Counted from the first letter of the stretch, positions 48,330 to 60,374 are shown. The stretch is 64,000 nucleotides of DNA from Thuidium tamariscinum (GCA_947034885.2 OX344749.2:43925682-43989681), one strand, 5' to 3'. Numbers and translations are program-made. Notes: generated by a model not told the origin, from the letters alone.

Positions 48330-49282
48330 TTGAATGACGATGGTAGAGTATTTAAGAAATTAGGGTTTCAGACTCGCCTCGTTGCGGGGAACATTCACAT
48401 GCTGTTCAATCCTTTGCCGCTTGTCGAGGTGCAATTTTGTCCGTGTCGTGTTTTCTTGGAGAATTCGATCGTGATGTCGGAAAGCGGGGAATGTGCCTTG
48501 GGCCATGGCGGGAGACTTGAACTGTACGCCGTGGAGCCCATTGCACAGGTTTCTGTCATCTTCGCATTTGGGGTTTCACAGCTAGTAGAAAGTCGGCGTG
48601 ACATTTCAAAGCAAGTAGAGCCTCGCTCTTGAAACTGAGTCAAAGTGTCCAACCGCACATTTGGGGTTTCGGATTCCAGGAAGACGAGTTCTGTGCCACA
48701 GGGCTGGGACCCATTCGAGGTGATGGCAGCAACTGGCGGGAGGCCAACGCCAATTTCGTTAAACGAAGTTAACCCAAGTCCATGAAAATGGTACAGCTAG
48801 AGGACCTTCAAGCAAGAAAATAAATTAAGGGATTTAGGAGTTAGGAAATGGGAATAGGGGTGATTGTGGTAACTTAACTAGCGGTGCGCAATGCTGTGAT
48901 TGCAATGCAATTTGCATATTTATCATCGAGTACGTCAGGCTAATACTAATGTCACAATGTCGCATGGATCAGCGCCAGTTTATCGGAATTGACTCCGAAC
49001 TGCGAAGGGTGTACTCCGAAATGAAGGGACGGCCGGGTAGCAGGAATGCAAGAGAGGAGTCATCGAGTTCGTTACATCTTACTTTTGGCAAGAGTATCAG
49101 TAGTACTGTTGATTACATTTGGCATACCGATAATATATCTGTGTGCCGTGAGTGTGTTGGACATTCTCCCCTCCTCTGGACTGGACTGCAGCGATATATG
49201 GGCCAGCGATCATTTGGCTTTGGCTTGTGAGTTCTCCTTCGTGCCAGACAGAGACTTCCATCAGGTCATCTCCACTTCATGA
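48330..49282 (+). pseudogene. CCR4-type nuclease (EEP/DNase I-like fold) pseudogene, C-terminal part
   Basis: Several blocks of a plant CCR4-like deadenylase occur in order but in different frames. Block 1 is LVAGNIHMLFNP (from about 48378) and RVFLENSIVMSES. One base later in frame comes NVPWAMAGDLNCTPWSPLHR (48489 on; the catalytic GDLN is at 48511-48522), reaching a stop soon after FLSSSHLGFHS. RRDIS follows in the first frame (about 48595), then GWDPFEVMAATGG (about 48703). Next is ELRRVYSEMKGRPGSR to TVDYIWHTDN (about 48997-49134), then VLDILPSS and SDHLALACEFSF (with the catalytic His) in another frame, stopping at 49282. At least two frameshifts and one premature stop are visible. CCR4 proteins shorten mRNA poly(A) tails. 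Some shifts could be unrecognised introns, but those at SES/GNVP and near 49140 have no splice sites. Confidence 0.72.
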
Positions 49283-50373
49283 CGGTATGGACGACCAATT
49301 ATCTTGACACAACAACGAATCTTTCAACATATTTGTTACAGAGCTACTGTAGTGAGTACTCTGTTTACCTCCGAACTTAGGCATTGAAAGATGTAAATTG
49401 TATACCCACGACTATTTTGTACCATTTTGTATCAAATCCTGTGGCATAGAATTGTTCCCCATCTGACACTTTCAATGTGCAAAAGAATTTGATGCAAGCC
49501 ATGAGCTGGTAGTGAATGTAACTTCCAGTGCAGTAAGCACGGACTGACTGGGGATACCATTCCAAGCGCTAAATTTTTGCGATGTGTTAGAAAATGCCGT
49601 AAGGGTTTATTGTAGATAGAAATTTAATGACAAGCAGACAGTAAGAGCCAACTAGTACTACTTGTCCTGACCAAGCTGGGCAGTACTACCTTCACCTCAA
49701 ATCCGCTGCAGTGAGCACTCATCAACAACAAATATCATGAAATCTAAATCTATTCAGCTCCTGACGCTTCGCCACTTGTTTCAAGAGATTGTGGCCTCCT
49801 GTACGTCCAAGCTCTGAGAACCACCAACTTACATGCAGTACGTTACCGTGATTGTCTTCCTCAGGGCTTTGCAGCTGCAACACTCAGTAGGGGAACGTGT
49901 AACCTGGAACGAGAAAAAAAAGGACTGCCCCGTCAGCTAGTTCCCAATGCGGACAAAGTTCTCTGAATGCTGATGCAATTGAAATCGCTACAGTGATGAG
50001 CTTCCGAAATTGTGCAAGAGAACAGTATTCAACGATGTACGCAGATAACGGCAAGTGTTTAATCACAGAGGTGAAATTGCTGAACTGATTACGGCGACGT
50101 ACATTCAGAAAATTCTTGAAGGAGCTACAACCACCTCCTAATTAATTCCGGAAAGAGTTAGACAGCTAGTATCTAATGATTATGTTCTGTTTCTCTGAAA
50201 TTCTCTCCCATTTGGAGTTCAAGAAAGAGTTCCAGGCAAGGGTGGTTAATGGTGCAACTACAATGAAAAGCGTGGGTGATTAACACTGTTAATTCTAGAA
50301 TGTTGTGTTGAGTGATGAAGATACAATAATTATACTAATTAACGAGCGGATTCATCATTAATCAAGGTCTGCT
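49283..50373. other. Intergenic, possible LTP 3' UTR
   Basis: No coding region supported. The right part is 3' of the LTP gene and may hold its last exon. Confidence 0.4.
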
Positions 50374-50697
50374 TCACTTACGTCCACATTTGAAGCCGCG
50401 CAGGTCCGTGCGGCCGCACTTCTTGGGCAGCTGCAAGCCATTCTTCACCATCTGGGCAGGAAACGAGGACGACTTCAGCTGGTTGCACATGCAGTTCTTG
50501 TCCACGCTCCTCACCACATTGCAGCACTGCTTGCTGGGCGCAGGAGGGCGCGCCCCCTGAATGGCTCTCACGCATGGATACAGCGCATTCAGGTTGCACG
50601 CCCCAGCAGCAGCGTTGGATTCGGCCACCATCGCCATCACCACCAGCACGCAAACACCCACAAGAGCTGCGGCAGCAGCGCCCTTGGATCCTGCCAT
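50374..50697 (-). CDS. Non-specific lipid transfer protein, DIR1-like
   Basis: 107 residues as an open frame. Residues 1-30 are a signal peptide (MAGSKGAAAAALVGVCVLVV, cleavage near SNAAA). Eight cysteines occur in the nsLTP order: C34, C42, C58-C59, C69-x-C71, C94, C104, which form four disulfides around a lipid-binding cavity. The short mature length (about 77 residues) and CNQL after CxC fit DIR1-like/type IV or type 2 proteins. The reading ends CGRK-stop, but the stop sits within GGAC/GTAAGTGAAG, a strong splice donor, so the true C-terminus may lie in a short second exon, as in many plant LTP genes. Secreted. Lipid ligand and role (cuticle or defence signalling) cannot be told. Confidence 0.85.
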   Translation of the reverse strand: MAGSKGAAAAALVGVCVLVVMAMVAESNAAAGACNLNALYPCVRAIQGARPPAPSKQCCNVVRSVDKNCMCNQLKSSSFPAQMVKNGLQLPKKCGRTDLRGFKCGRK

Positions 50698-50850
50698 TGA
50701 TTGCTGCTGGAACTGCTTCGATCACCGGACCACTACTAAACTGAAGAACGAGTACCGAAGGAGATCGGTGATGCTGCTGAACCTTGAAGATGGATCGAAA
50801 CACGCTCAGTCTGAAGGTGAGGATGATTTGGACAGAGTTCACGGCAGTCT

Positions 50851-50856
50851 TATATA
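50851..50856 (-). promoter_or_regulatory. TATA box of the LTP gene
   Basis: The minus strand reads ATTGTATATAAGACT about 155 bases upstream of the LTP start codon, consistent with a TATA box and a leader of about 120 bases. Confidence 0.6.
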
Positions 50857-50899
50857 CAATTATAATGTGTGCCCACCAGTGACGAGTATGTGAACTTCC

Positions 50900-51402
50900 A
50901 CATCCTCCAGGTCGTTGTGCTTGATTTACACTTCACCAAATCTGGCTGGATCGGTGCCAACTAATTAATGATGATGCGATAATTAAGGCCAGTGATTTTG
51001 CGGAGCTACTGGAAGACGGAGTTGGTGGATGTACTGTCAACGGCAAGCGTGATCTAAATGATTTCTATGGTTGACTTCAATTCCTCAAGGATGTGAGATT
51101 GTGAGGCCTCGAAGAGCTTCAACAGTGGCACACCGAAGCTTAATTTTATTCAAATTCAGCTGCAGCGGTGCAGCTTTGGCACTTGAATATTTGTGCATTT
51201 GAGCAGACTGTATGTTATTGTGAAAGACTTGTGGGTTTTGAGATCTGCAACGGAGGTATCCAGGTAGGGAATTCTTTTTTCCAATTGAACACCGAAGATG
51301 ACGATTGTTACTTAGTGATTTCGACTTCAGAGATGAAGCTACTTACATCCATAAATATGTAGATTACCGAGAAACTATGGTTGGAAAATCATTAGTTCAT
51401 CC
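50900..51402. other. LTP upstream region, no gene
   Basis: Moderate base composition; likely distal promoter. The open frame at 51168-51362 (+) is unsupported. Confidence 0.4.
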
Positions 51403-51497
51403 TTTTGATTATACATTCTTTGAGATTTTGATTATACTTTTTTTTTGAGATTTTGATTATACATTCATTGAGATTTTGATTATACTTTCTTTTGAGA
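51403..51497. repeat. Tandem repeat (GAGATTTTGATTATACTTT type, four units)
   Basis: Four adjacent units of about 25 bases with the shared text TTTTGATTATAC(A/T)TT. Confidence 0.85.
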
Positions 51498-52556
51498 TGT
51501 GGTAATGTTACGAATCCTACATTGAAAAGGAGTTGCAATGAGTGATCTTCGGCAATTTTATCCACTGGTATTCAGAACAATGCAATTTTTTTTTCCAAAA
51601 TTGCTACTTTGGAATATATTGCAACAAAACACCCTGGCTGAATCAGTCTTGGCATGTTATAAACTTGTTAAAATCTTTGTTTTGTAAGCTTCACAGCAAA
51701 GGAGACAAAGACCTGATACAGTAGAACTTCCACAAGGTGATAGCCTTAGCACCGGAGGATATTACAGTAGAGCGGTTATTGCCTTATAGAAGGGTTGTGG
51801 CATTAATGACATTTCAAGATTTTTGGAACTCATGTTCACCATAGCAGCATGGCTAGATTCTAAATCTATTGAAGTTTCTTTTCTTTTCTTAGTTACATAT
51901 TTTGGACATCTTCAATGCTTTTAGGCCAACACCAAAGGAATAATATCACTTCAGAGATGTTATTGGCTTATATATAGAAATTCACTTTATTATAAAAGTT
52001 CTATTACAGTCGTTTTTAAAGATTTGAACTACAAAAGTCAAAGCCTCCATTTTATTCTTAAACAATGACAACATCTTATATTGGGCATCTTACCATTTAT
52101 AATCTCAAATAGCTTATTACTATCTTCATTGGATGATGCAATAGGTTTTCAAATCCTACATTTAAAAGATCCTTTTGTATTTATAAAGAGGATTGCTCTT
52201 GCAAGGTTAAACTTAGGGGCTTTTTTGTACAAAAATTAGGTACGTAGACATGGTATTCAGCATCTTTGAGAGAACTTGGCATCTTCTTTTCTTAATCTTG
52301 ACTATTTTCTACACCTCTTGTGCCTCTATCCACTCCCCATTCAATTGCCTAGATTTGACTCTTTTGGATGTGAAACCCTCAATCTTGATCTTTCATTTTC
52401 AAACAATGTATGCCTAAATCAACATTTAAAAGTTCGAATTACATTTCTATTTCAATATTGCATCCAATGAGATCCTTTCACCAAATTCAAATTTGTAGTT
52501 TTCTCATTATACTTGTTTTATAGACTACTTTAGAAAATTTTGAATTCAAATATAAA
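51498..52556. other. AT-rich intergenic DNA, no gene
   Basis: Nothing supported; short open frames at 51542-51724 and 52276-52470 have no domain signals. Confidence 0.4.
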
Positions 52557-52887
52557 CATTAGATGTTTTGGGGGCCTTTAGAAGACTACAAGTTCCAAGA
52601 CTATGGGGACACATTGGGAACCCCCAAAACTTTACTATATAAGCATTTTGATGTGGCCAAGAGATTGTCATGTCAGATAATATTAATTAGTTGATTTTTA
52701 GAATTTTAGAGTTTAAAAAAATTAAAAAAATTAAAAAAATCAATTCTTTTATAATTTTATAATTTTATAATTTTATTTTTTGAAATTCAAAAATTCAGAC
52801 CAATAGTGGTTGATTAGATACATAGACAATAGTATTGAAGAACAATCTTTGCAAGAGTCTCCTAGAACCCTAAAAAAACATCTAATG
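52557..52887. mobile_element. CATTAGA-family TIR element F
   Basis: Left CATTAGATGTTTTGGGGGCC and right CCCTAAAAAAACATCTAATG are inverted repeats. Interior: TTTAGAAGACTACAAGTTCC, GGCCAAGAGATTGTCATGTC. 331 bases. Confidence 0.78.
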
Positions 52888-53476
52888 CATAAAATGCTAA
52901 ATTATTTTTAAGTGTCCCATATATTCCAGCTTTATAGGAGATCACATTACCTCAAAATAGGAAACAAAGGTATTATGGGACCTATTTGCAACTTTGCTTG
53001 AAGATCAAGACTTGATATTTCAGTGATTATGAATTGAGAAGTAGTTTGTTTCATCCTTCGTATACAAGAATCCATTTGGATATGCAATTGACTAAGTTTT
53101 GTTATGTAGATTTACCATTTGGATGAAAAATGTGTTGTTTTTAACATGGGTGTGTGCTTGATTTTGTAGGTGACCCTACTATCAATTTTTAGTGTTACAA
53201 TAAAATAAACTTCAAAAGTGGATATTTCTAAATTTCTATACCAAAATTCTTTACTTTCACTTCTACACACTTTCTCTTTTAACTGCTAAATAACTCATGT
53301 TATTTATTCATCCACGTTCTTGTTAGTTTTGGTTACATTATCTAATGACAAATGCCTATTGTTTACAATGGTTTTATCCAAAATTTGTATAAAAACTAAC
53401 AATAATTGTATTGAGCTAGTAAAAACACATTGGTTTCAATATAGATCTAGCACAAGACTACTTTAGACAGTAGGTA
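52888..53476. other. AT-rich intergenic DNA, no gene
   Basis: No feature supported between two CATTAGA elements. Confidence 0.4.
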
Positions 53477-53827
53477 CATTAGGGGAGATTTGAAGGCAAG
53501 CGAGGGCCGAATTCCCCTACACTGTTTCTTATGCTATCATGAAATAGTAAATCAACCTATAATGGCTAAATTTTTGAATTTTTGAATTTTTTTTTTAAAT
53601 TTAAATTTCTTTTCTTCAAAAATTCCAAAAAGTGTTAAAAAACCTAAAATTAACTAGATTTTTTTCAGAAAATAATATTTGAAAAAAATTTTAAAAATTA
53701 AAAAACTACTATTTTTTAATGTAGAAATCTCTTGACTTTATTAGACTGCTAATGTGGCACATTTCCACAGGCCAGGAACTCAAAAAAACCTGAGGTCATT
53801 TCTAAAGCCCTCAAATCTCCTTTAATA
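53477..53827. mobile_element. CATTAGA-family TIR element G
   Basis: Left CATTAGGGGAGATTTGAAGG and right CCCTCAAATCTCCTTTAATA are inverted repeats. The interior carries CTAATGTGGCACATTTCCAC, the family text inverted. 351 bases. Confidence 0.72.
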
Positions 53828-55600
53828 TCTTTTAAAGATTATACATTATATTTTTTAATGGAATTTCAATAATACCTTTTGAAGATATAATAAATAAGGC
53901 TTGAATCAAGGAATTTGCCTCTATGAGTAATAAAAGTTAGTCCACTTCATTCAAACACTCTATCAAACTTGCTTTCTATGACCATATGGACACATGCAAT
54001 AGAGACATTTTTAGAATATAGGTTGAACAACTCAATGTTGTTAGTCACTTAATTTAAAAATCTATTGGACCTTCCCATTTGTACGTGTCAACCATCCATT
54101 TCCATAGAGTATATAATTCATTTTTCTTAGGTAAGCAATTGGATGCTATTGTCAAAGAATGGTATCTACTTCATATCTATTCATGAACCTTGTAGAATTG
54201 ATAAAAATGTAGTTCATTAAATGTTGCCTCATGTAGGTTTAGTTGTAAACAAATGCTTATTACTTAAAATAAGTTGTGGTTATAGGCAACAAAAGAAATG
54301 CTTTTCAAGTGTTAAACTTGTGATTTTAAACATTCATCTCTCAAATGAGATTAGAATCAAAGGTGGGTCATTCATCTCAGTGAACCTTTTTAAGATGTTC
54401 ATGACCTCACCTATTGAATTCATATTAATTTTAGTTCTTATTGGATTCAAATCATTCCACTTGTATTCTAAAAATTTCACTCAGCTAATTCTCCCTTTGA
54501 AAATTTTAGGCAACAAACAAGCAGATTGCATAAGTGTAATGGGAATTTTGCCTACTTGAAAAAAAATCTCAAGACAACTAATTAGGGGGTTATTTTTATG
54601 GGAAGGTCAATAAGTTTATCATTTGTATGACTAAGGTCACAATTATCGTATGTTGAACAATTATTTATATCGTTTTATGTTTCATTTTAAATAAAATAAA
54701 CCCAAGGAAAATCTCTAATGTCAAATTGCCACAATCCACAAATCTAATGCTATAATATAGACCATATGTATGGCGTCATAGTCTTGTCTAGTGTGTGGCT
54801 CATGTCAATATTCTTTGTCAATTTGTTAGGGATAGTCAATTTGTCTTATGCATGCTCTAATCACTTAATGCGATTTTTATATAATTATTTATATATTCAT
54901 TTGTAATTTAATTTTTCTTTTGTTCTCTCACATAGAAATTTTATCATTCTTAATTTAATTGCAATTTTGTAATTTAATTTCAAATATAATATATTTGTTA
55001 ATTTAGACACCATCAAGGTGGTTCAGTCCATTAGATTCTAATCAATCCATATACGCATATTCTATCTATTAGACATATGCAAATTACTTATAAAATTACT
55101 CTTGACATAGCATCCAGTTGACCAATAAATTTTAATATATCATTACAGTAAGTTAACTCATTTTAGCATTACCACATGGTCAATTTGACATTAATGCAAT
55201 CACAAACAATTCAATTTATAATTAATATCCAAGATTCAATTTGTTAATCCAACATGTGATAATACAATTTAATTCCACGTCATATTCAATCAATTAAACT
55301 TAACAATACAAGGTTGTAGTTCTTCAAACTGTAACAATATTTCAATCACAACAATTGATGGATCAAATTACTCAGTCAATTAAACTACAACACCAATGTT
55401 GGTTGACAATTAGACATGGTATAGTGCACATGCATACAACATAATGCTTTATTTAAGCACCATACTTCCAGACCATTAGACTTATTGATGGCCCTTAATT
55501 CCAGGAGTACAAGCCATGAGTTGTAAACTCGGTTGTAAACTACTGGATTTCTTTGCAAGGAATTACAAACAATTTGACAAAAAGTCTACACTCAGGCTTG
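53828..55600. other. AT-rich intergenic DNA, no gene
   Basis: The open frame 54221-54559 (+) is AT-rich with no domain or splice support. Nothing else seen. Confidence 0.4.
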
Positions 55601-55635
55601 CTATTCAATCACATAACATTTAGTAGCAAGGCTGG

Positions 55636-55750
55636 CATTGCCTTGCCTCTACAGAGATGGTGTGGAATATGCCACACCCAGCAATGTTTATAAGTAACTA
55701 ATTGGTTGGCAGTGGAATATGCCACACCATCACTGTAGAGGCACGGCATG
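55636..55750. repeat. Long hairpin, about 38-bp arms
   Basis: Left arm 55636-55675 (CATTGCCTTGCCTCTACAGA, GATGGTGTGGAATATGCCAC) pairs with right arm 55713-55750 (GTGGAATATGCCACACCATC, ACTGTAGAGGCACGGCATG). GTGGAATATGCCACAC also occurs directly in both arms and is itself partly palindromic. Probably a foldback element. Confidence 0.75.
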
Positions 55751-56154
55751 CTATTGAATGTTATGCACACAACCATTCCTACATCTAGTTAACTTCTAGT
55801 TTTCTCTTCTCAGTCTATTAAATAATAATTACACACAATGCATATTTAATTATGTTCTTACTTAGATTGATTGACATAGCTTACAACCATGATAAATGAA
55901 CTCAAGCCATGCTATTGAGTTGATTTATCTTTCCTGGTTGAAGCTCCAACATTATTGCAAGCCAACTTGAGACAAATTGACTAAAATTCTATTTATTCAC
56001 ACTCATCTTCACTTGGCTATTCAAATGAAACTAATTTGACCACTTAATCCCTAACTACCCAATCGACCATATATGGTCGATCTAAAATTTCAGGCCCATT
56101 TTTGAATGGGCAGTTAAATTCTTGTGCCCATTTTAAAAAAAAATTCGAGCAATT

Positions 56155-56870
56155 TTAAGGGTTAACTATTGAAAACTTTCAATTTTCACTGAAAAAAGTA
56201 CATATTTGATTATTGAGAGGTCTTCAAAGGCATACATGTACTATAAGTGAAGTGTAAAGCTTGCCGATTTTACTTCATTTCCTAGCTTTATACAATTTCA
56301 CTTAATTAGTTAATTTGAGATCTAAAATATTGTACATATCCATTTGCTTTGAAAATGGTCCTAATGGAAAGAGGAAAGTGTTTTCATGATATTCACCATT
56401 GAAAATTTAAATTTACAACTATTGATTTGGAGTTATTTGCAATTTCTACTTATAAAAATAATTGCATTTCAACAATTGCAAGGTGAATTGTGTAATGAAT
56501 TTGATAGCTTTTCATGTGAAATAAAGTTTTTTAGAAGTGCATTTTAGTGTACTAACATTTTTTGTAGTTGTTCATGTCACCTCAAATCCCCCCAAAAATT
56601 TATATGCAAATTTGAGAAACATTGTGGGAAAAGGCATCATACTAAATATAGAAATGTATTCTTCTCTCGTTATAATCTCACAACTCCAATGTAGTTTTAT
56701 GCTCAAAATTTGTGTACTTACTAATAAACAAGCTCTTTAAACATCTATGGGGTTAGATTTTGGAAAAAAATCAATTTGCTTCACTAGGGATGACTACAAG
56801 TCCATGTACTTTATTCATAGTCAAAACACACTTGAAAAGGCTTGGGCATTTAGGGGTTAACATCACTTGT
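56155..56870 (-). repeat. About 700-bp repeat, inverted partner of 34271-34980
   Basis: Ends with TTTAGGGGTTAAC, the inverse of TTAACCCCTA at 34271. Internal text such as TTCATAGTCAAAACACACTT and TTGCTTCACTAGGGATGAC corresponds to inverted text in the other copy. The frame 56537-56740 (+) lies inside and is not supported. Confidence 0.6.
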
Positions 56871-58038
56871 TGCTCAGACAAATGGACCATGGTTCTCATT
56901 TACAATTCATGCTCTTTCCCCTCATCCTTCCCTTAGTCACTCTGACAACTGGACACTACGAAGAATTATAAATACAATCAAAACTGCAATTTTATAAAGG
57001 CAATTAGACAAAATTACAAACTTCAACTGAGATGCAAGCACACACAAAATAAAGTGACAGGTAGACAAAGCACCAAAGCTCACAGCCACTTGCTGTCTCA
57101 GCTCAAATCAACTAGATATACTTAATTTGTGAGCTTGAAAACTTAGAATATATTGACAATTTGAAAACAAAGTATACTTTGAGTTATACTTCTTGTATGC
57201 ACTGAAGACTAGACAATTAAACATTTGGACATATAGTCCCTAAAATGGAAAGACAATTCTTCAATGTGAGGCACATTGTCAATTTGACTTTCCAGTTTTT
57301 TAATTAGTTCCTGTCAATTCTTCCATTTCGCACCATTTTAGGTCTCAATTAATATCTACAAGTCTATTTGACATAGAAATGGAAACAAATCTAACTCTAA
57401 ACTCTATTTATACTTTGAAAGCCAAATTGACTTGAAAATTTGAAAAAATAGTGTTCACAATAAGAAAACTAGATTGCAAAACTAAGTTCTATCTTCTTTT
57501 AGTAAGCCCCCCTAGCCATCTACACCTTGTAAAGAATGTCCTACAATAAGTGATAGGTATGAGTGCTTATAACTTCTTTTTTAAATCAAGGATATTGTTG
57601 AACTTATAGCATTAGGACTTTGGCTACAACTATTATTAAAATATATATACCTAAAGGAAACACTTTTCTAATTATACCAACTATATGGTGAATTTCATTC
57701 AAATGGCGGTATTCCTATACGGTCTAAACTAAAAACTAACATCTAGAAAAGGTATAGATTCCAAACATCTAGAATTCATGTAAATTTCCAAAATCTATGA
57801 CACTTTCAGATTTCAGACTATGCAGTTTGAAACATCTTGGATTGGTATAGATTTGAGACATCTACAATACACATAGATTAAAAAAATGTATGACTGTTTT
57901 AGATTTTAGACCTTGCGGTTTGAACTATCAAAAGTGCCAAACTAATGGAATACCACCATTTTAATGAAATTTTCCATCTATATTCAACAATGCAAGATTT
58001 TTAACTTGACTTTGATTGATGTTGAGGCAATCCATATT
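56871..58038. other. AT-rich intergenic DNA, no gene
   Basis: No supported coding frame. A pair of CATCTAGAATTCATGTAAAT / CATCTACAATACACATAGAT related phrases lies near 57770 and 57860. Confidence 0.4.
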
Positions 58039-58969
58039 TTAACCCCTAAAGGACCAACATGCCTTTTTTGGCAACATAACTATTTTGGGCAGGTATGTGT
58101 GACTAGAGATTTCCATATTTTGGAATCAAATTTTAATAGAAGGTGTAGATGAGGAATATCTTTAAAGCCCAACAATTTTTGTGACTTTTGATTGTATGGT
58201 TAAAAAGTTATCGCATGATATGTTGTTTATTTCTCAACTTGGGCAGTTTGGACAGATCAGAAAAATCACTTTTTTAGAAAATAAAAATTTGAAATTAGTT
58301 TAATAGATTTATATATCCATAGAAAGCTTTGAATCATTCCATTTGGACTAATGAGTCAAAAGTTATGAAGAGTTTTAGTTTGCGAGTAGTCATAGATTCC
58401 CTACTCTAACATAAACTTTGAAGTCCTTTATTTTACTCAATTTTCAATATTTTTGGAAAAAATAAAAACATTGGGTGTAGGTTGTTCATTACAACATTTA
58501 AACTATTGGGATTGGCAAGTTTCAATTTCACAAATAAATTTTTAATAATTTAGTATTTTAAATCATTCTCTACTTCTTTTTCTTACTATTTTTTTTCTAT
58601 ATATTGTCCAATTCCAAATGATTTGAAATTTTTTGAACATATAGCCAACTTGCCTTGGAGAATGAATCCAAAGAAGCACTACCATTTTGGACTCTTTTTC
58701 AAGCAAATATGAGCTTGTAAAGCGCAGCTACCCAGATTTTCGCACTGATAAAAAAAGGATTTTTGTAACTTCAAACACTAGAATCTTGTAATCCACACGG
58801 TAAAAAATTTTGAAATTTTTTCCTCGTCTTCTCAAACCTGAATACTATAAGATCCTACGGTTATATGTGTCCAAAAGCAATATTTTCCAAATATTTAGTA
58901 CTTGTGTTAGAAATGGTAGTTTTGGAGTTTTTTTTGGTGAAAACATAGTCAATGAACTTTAGGGGTTAA
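58039..58969 (+). mobile_element. TTAACCCC-TIR element, copy 3 (best preserved)
   Basis: Perfect 13-base TIRs TTAACCCCTAAAG (58039-58051) and CTTTAGGGGTTAA (58957-58969). The interior is homologous to 19043-19883 and 3772-4636. 931 bases, no coding frame of note, so non-autonomous. Confidence 0.78.
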
Positions 58970-59274
58970 GACAAGTTGTTTATTTGTTTGCATGTTATAG
59001 TGAAGTTTCTCAAACTGTACATCTCTCGTTGCATTTTTAGGAGTGTTTGAAAGCTCTTGACAAGAAAGGGTGCATGGACTCTATTTCTTGATAGTTTAGA
59101 TTTATGAAGTGAATTGAAAGTTGTGGATTTTTGAGTTATTATTGGTTTAAAAAATTAGAAAATTACTTTTACTTGTGTGCTGGCTTGGGCAACGGCACAG
59201 GGCACACTATAGGAGGGGGCTCATAAACCAATCAGGCTTTTGCACCTATCCACTAGGAGGCTCTGGAATGGATC

Positions 59275-59820
59275 ATTTAATGTGAGAAAATAAATTGTGG
59301 ATTACATTGAAGCATGTTAAGACTTTGTTTTCACTAATTGAATGGATGGTTTCAGAGTCCCATTGGGTTCATTCTCGACTATGTGGATAGGTGTCTTTTG
59401 ATTATATTAAAAATAAGGATTGATTGTTGAACTACCTTCTATCAAGTGATAAAATAATCTGAAAGAATGATTTATTCAACCATCCATTTCAGTTTTTGAA
59501 AGGGACGCATTTAGAAACAAATTAGATCGCTTTTGACATGTTACACTGCTAGTTTTTGAACCAAGCCAGATTTTTTTGAAACTGCGCATGTATGGGTTTG
59601 CAAGGCCTACTGATCACCACTATGGAACCTATGGCAGACTATGTTTGAAAATTCATAACTAATTCATAATGCATCAAAAATTATGAAACAACTTGTGTTA
59701 GAATCCTCATCTATTTCTCCTTGACTGAAAAATGTGTTAAAAATATTCCAGTCCAAGGAAATATGTGAAAAGGGGGAACCAGCCCTTAGATGGTCGTTTT
59801 TGAGCCTCTTACCATAGTTG
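59275..59820 (+). repeat. About 500-bp dispersed repeat, copy 2
   Basis: Direct-orientation relative of 21590-22090, with GAATGGATGGTTTCAGAGTC, GTGGATAGGTGTCTTTTGAT and TTTTTGAGCCTCTTACCATA. In both places it lies within about 2 kb downstream of a TTAACCC element. Confidence 0.6.
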
Positions 59821-60022
59821 AAATTATTGAAATTGCAGACACATCACAATTTCTAATATTATTTTGCATGGGAAAGTGGGGCCCCAAACAAGCCCCCATC
59901 CAGAACCCAAGAACCGAAACCAACGATTCCGTCTTTGTCTAACCATCCATCTCTCCTTTTCCTCCGGCAGCCCTGCACCACTCATCTGAAAACGGACGGT
60001 GTAGATCCACCGGGCCCACCAA

Positions 60023-60077
60023 CACGTGGCGCACCATTAAGACGCAGCGCTCAAAGAGCGACACCTGGAAGCACGTG
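60023..60077 (+). promoter_or_regulatory. Two G-boxes (ABRE-like) upstream of the alpha-amylase gene
   Basis: CACGTG occurs at 60023-60028 in AACACGTGGCGC, a strong ABRE/G-box context, and again at 60072-60077. They lie about 300 bases before the likely first leader donor. Such pairs are bound by bZIP or bHLH factors in plants (known of the motif); regulation here is inference. Confidence 0.5.
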
Positions 60078-60374
60078 AGATCTAAACCCGGACTGGTTGC
60101 AATCTACCAGAAACGTAGATCTCCATTTGGGTTGCCAACTTTAAAGGCAGCCCGCTCCTTCCCTGCCTCACGTAGCGCAGGCTGGTGCTTCTGCTGGAGA
60201 ACCCACACTTGGAGGTGCAGCATTTGGCTGGGACACAGTTTCCTTCAGACAACTTCGGATATTATTTGTTCACTTTTTGAAGCTGAGGATTGGAGAATTT
60301 CTGACCCACGTAGCATAGTTGAGAGGAGTCGGCACAGTTGGGGGTTTGTTTTGCGGCGTGTGTTCTGTTTGCCA

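Noticed and set aside
48395-48658. 87-codon minus-strand frame
   Set aside because: Antisense to the CCR4-type pseudogene blocks.
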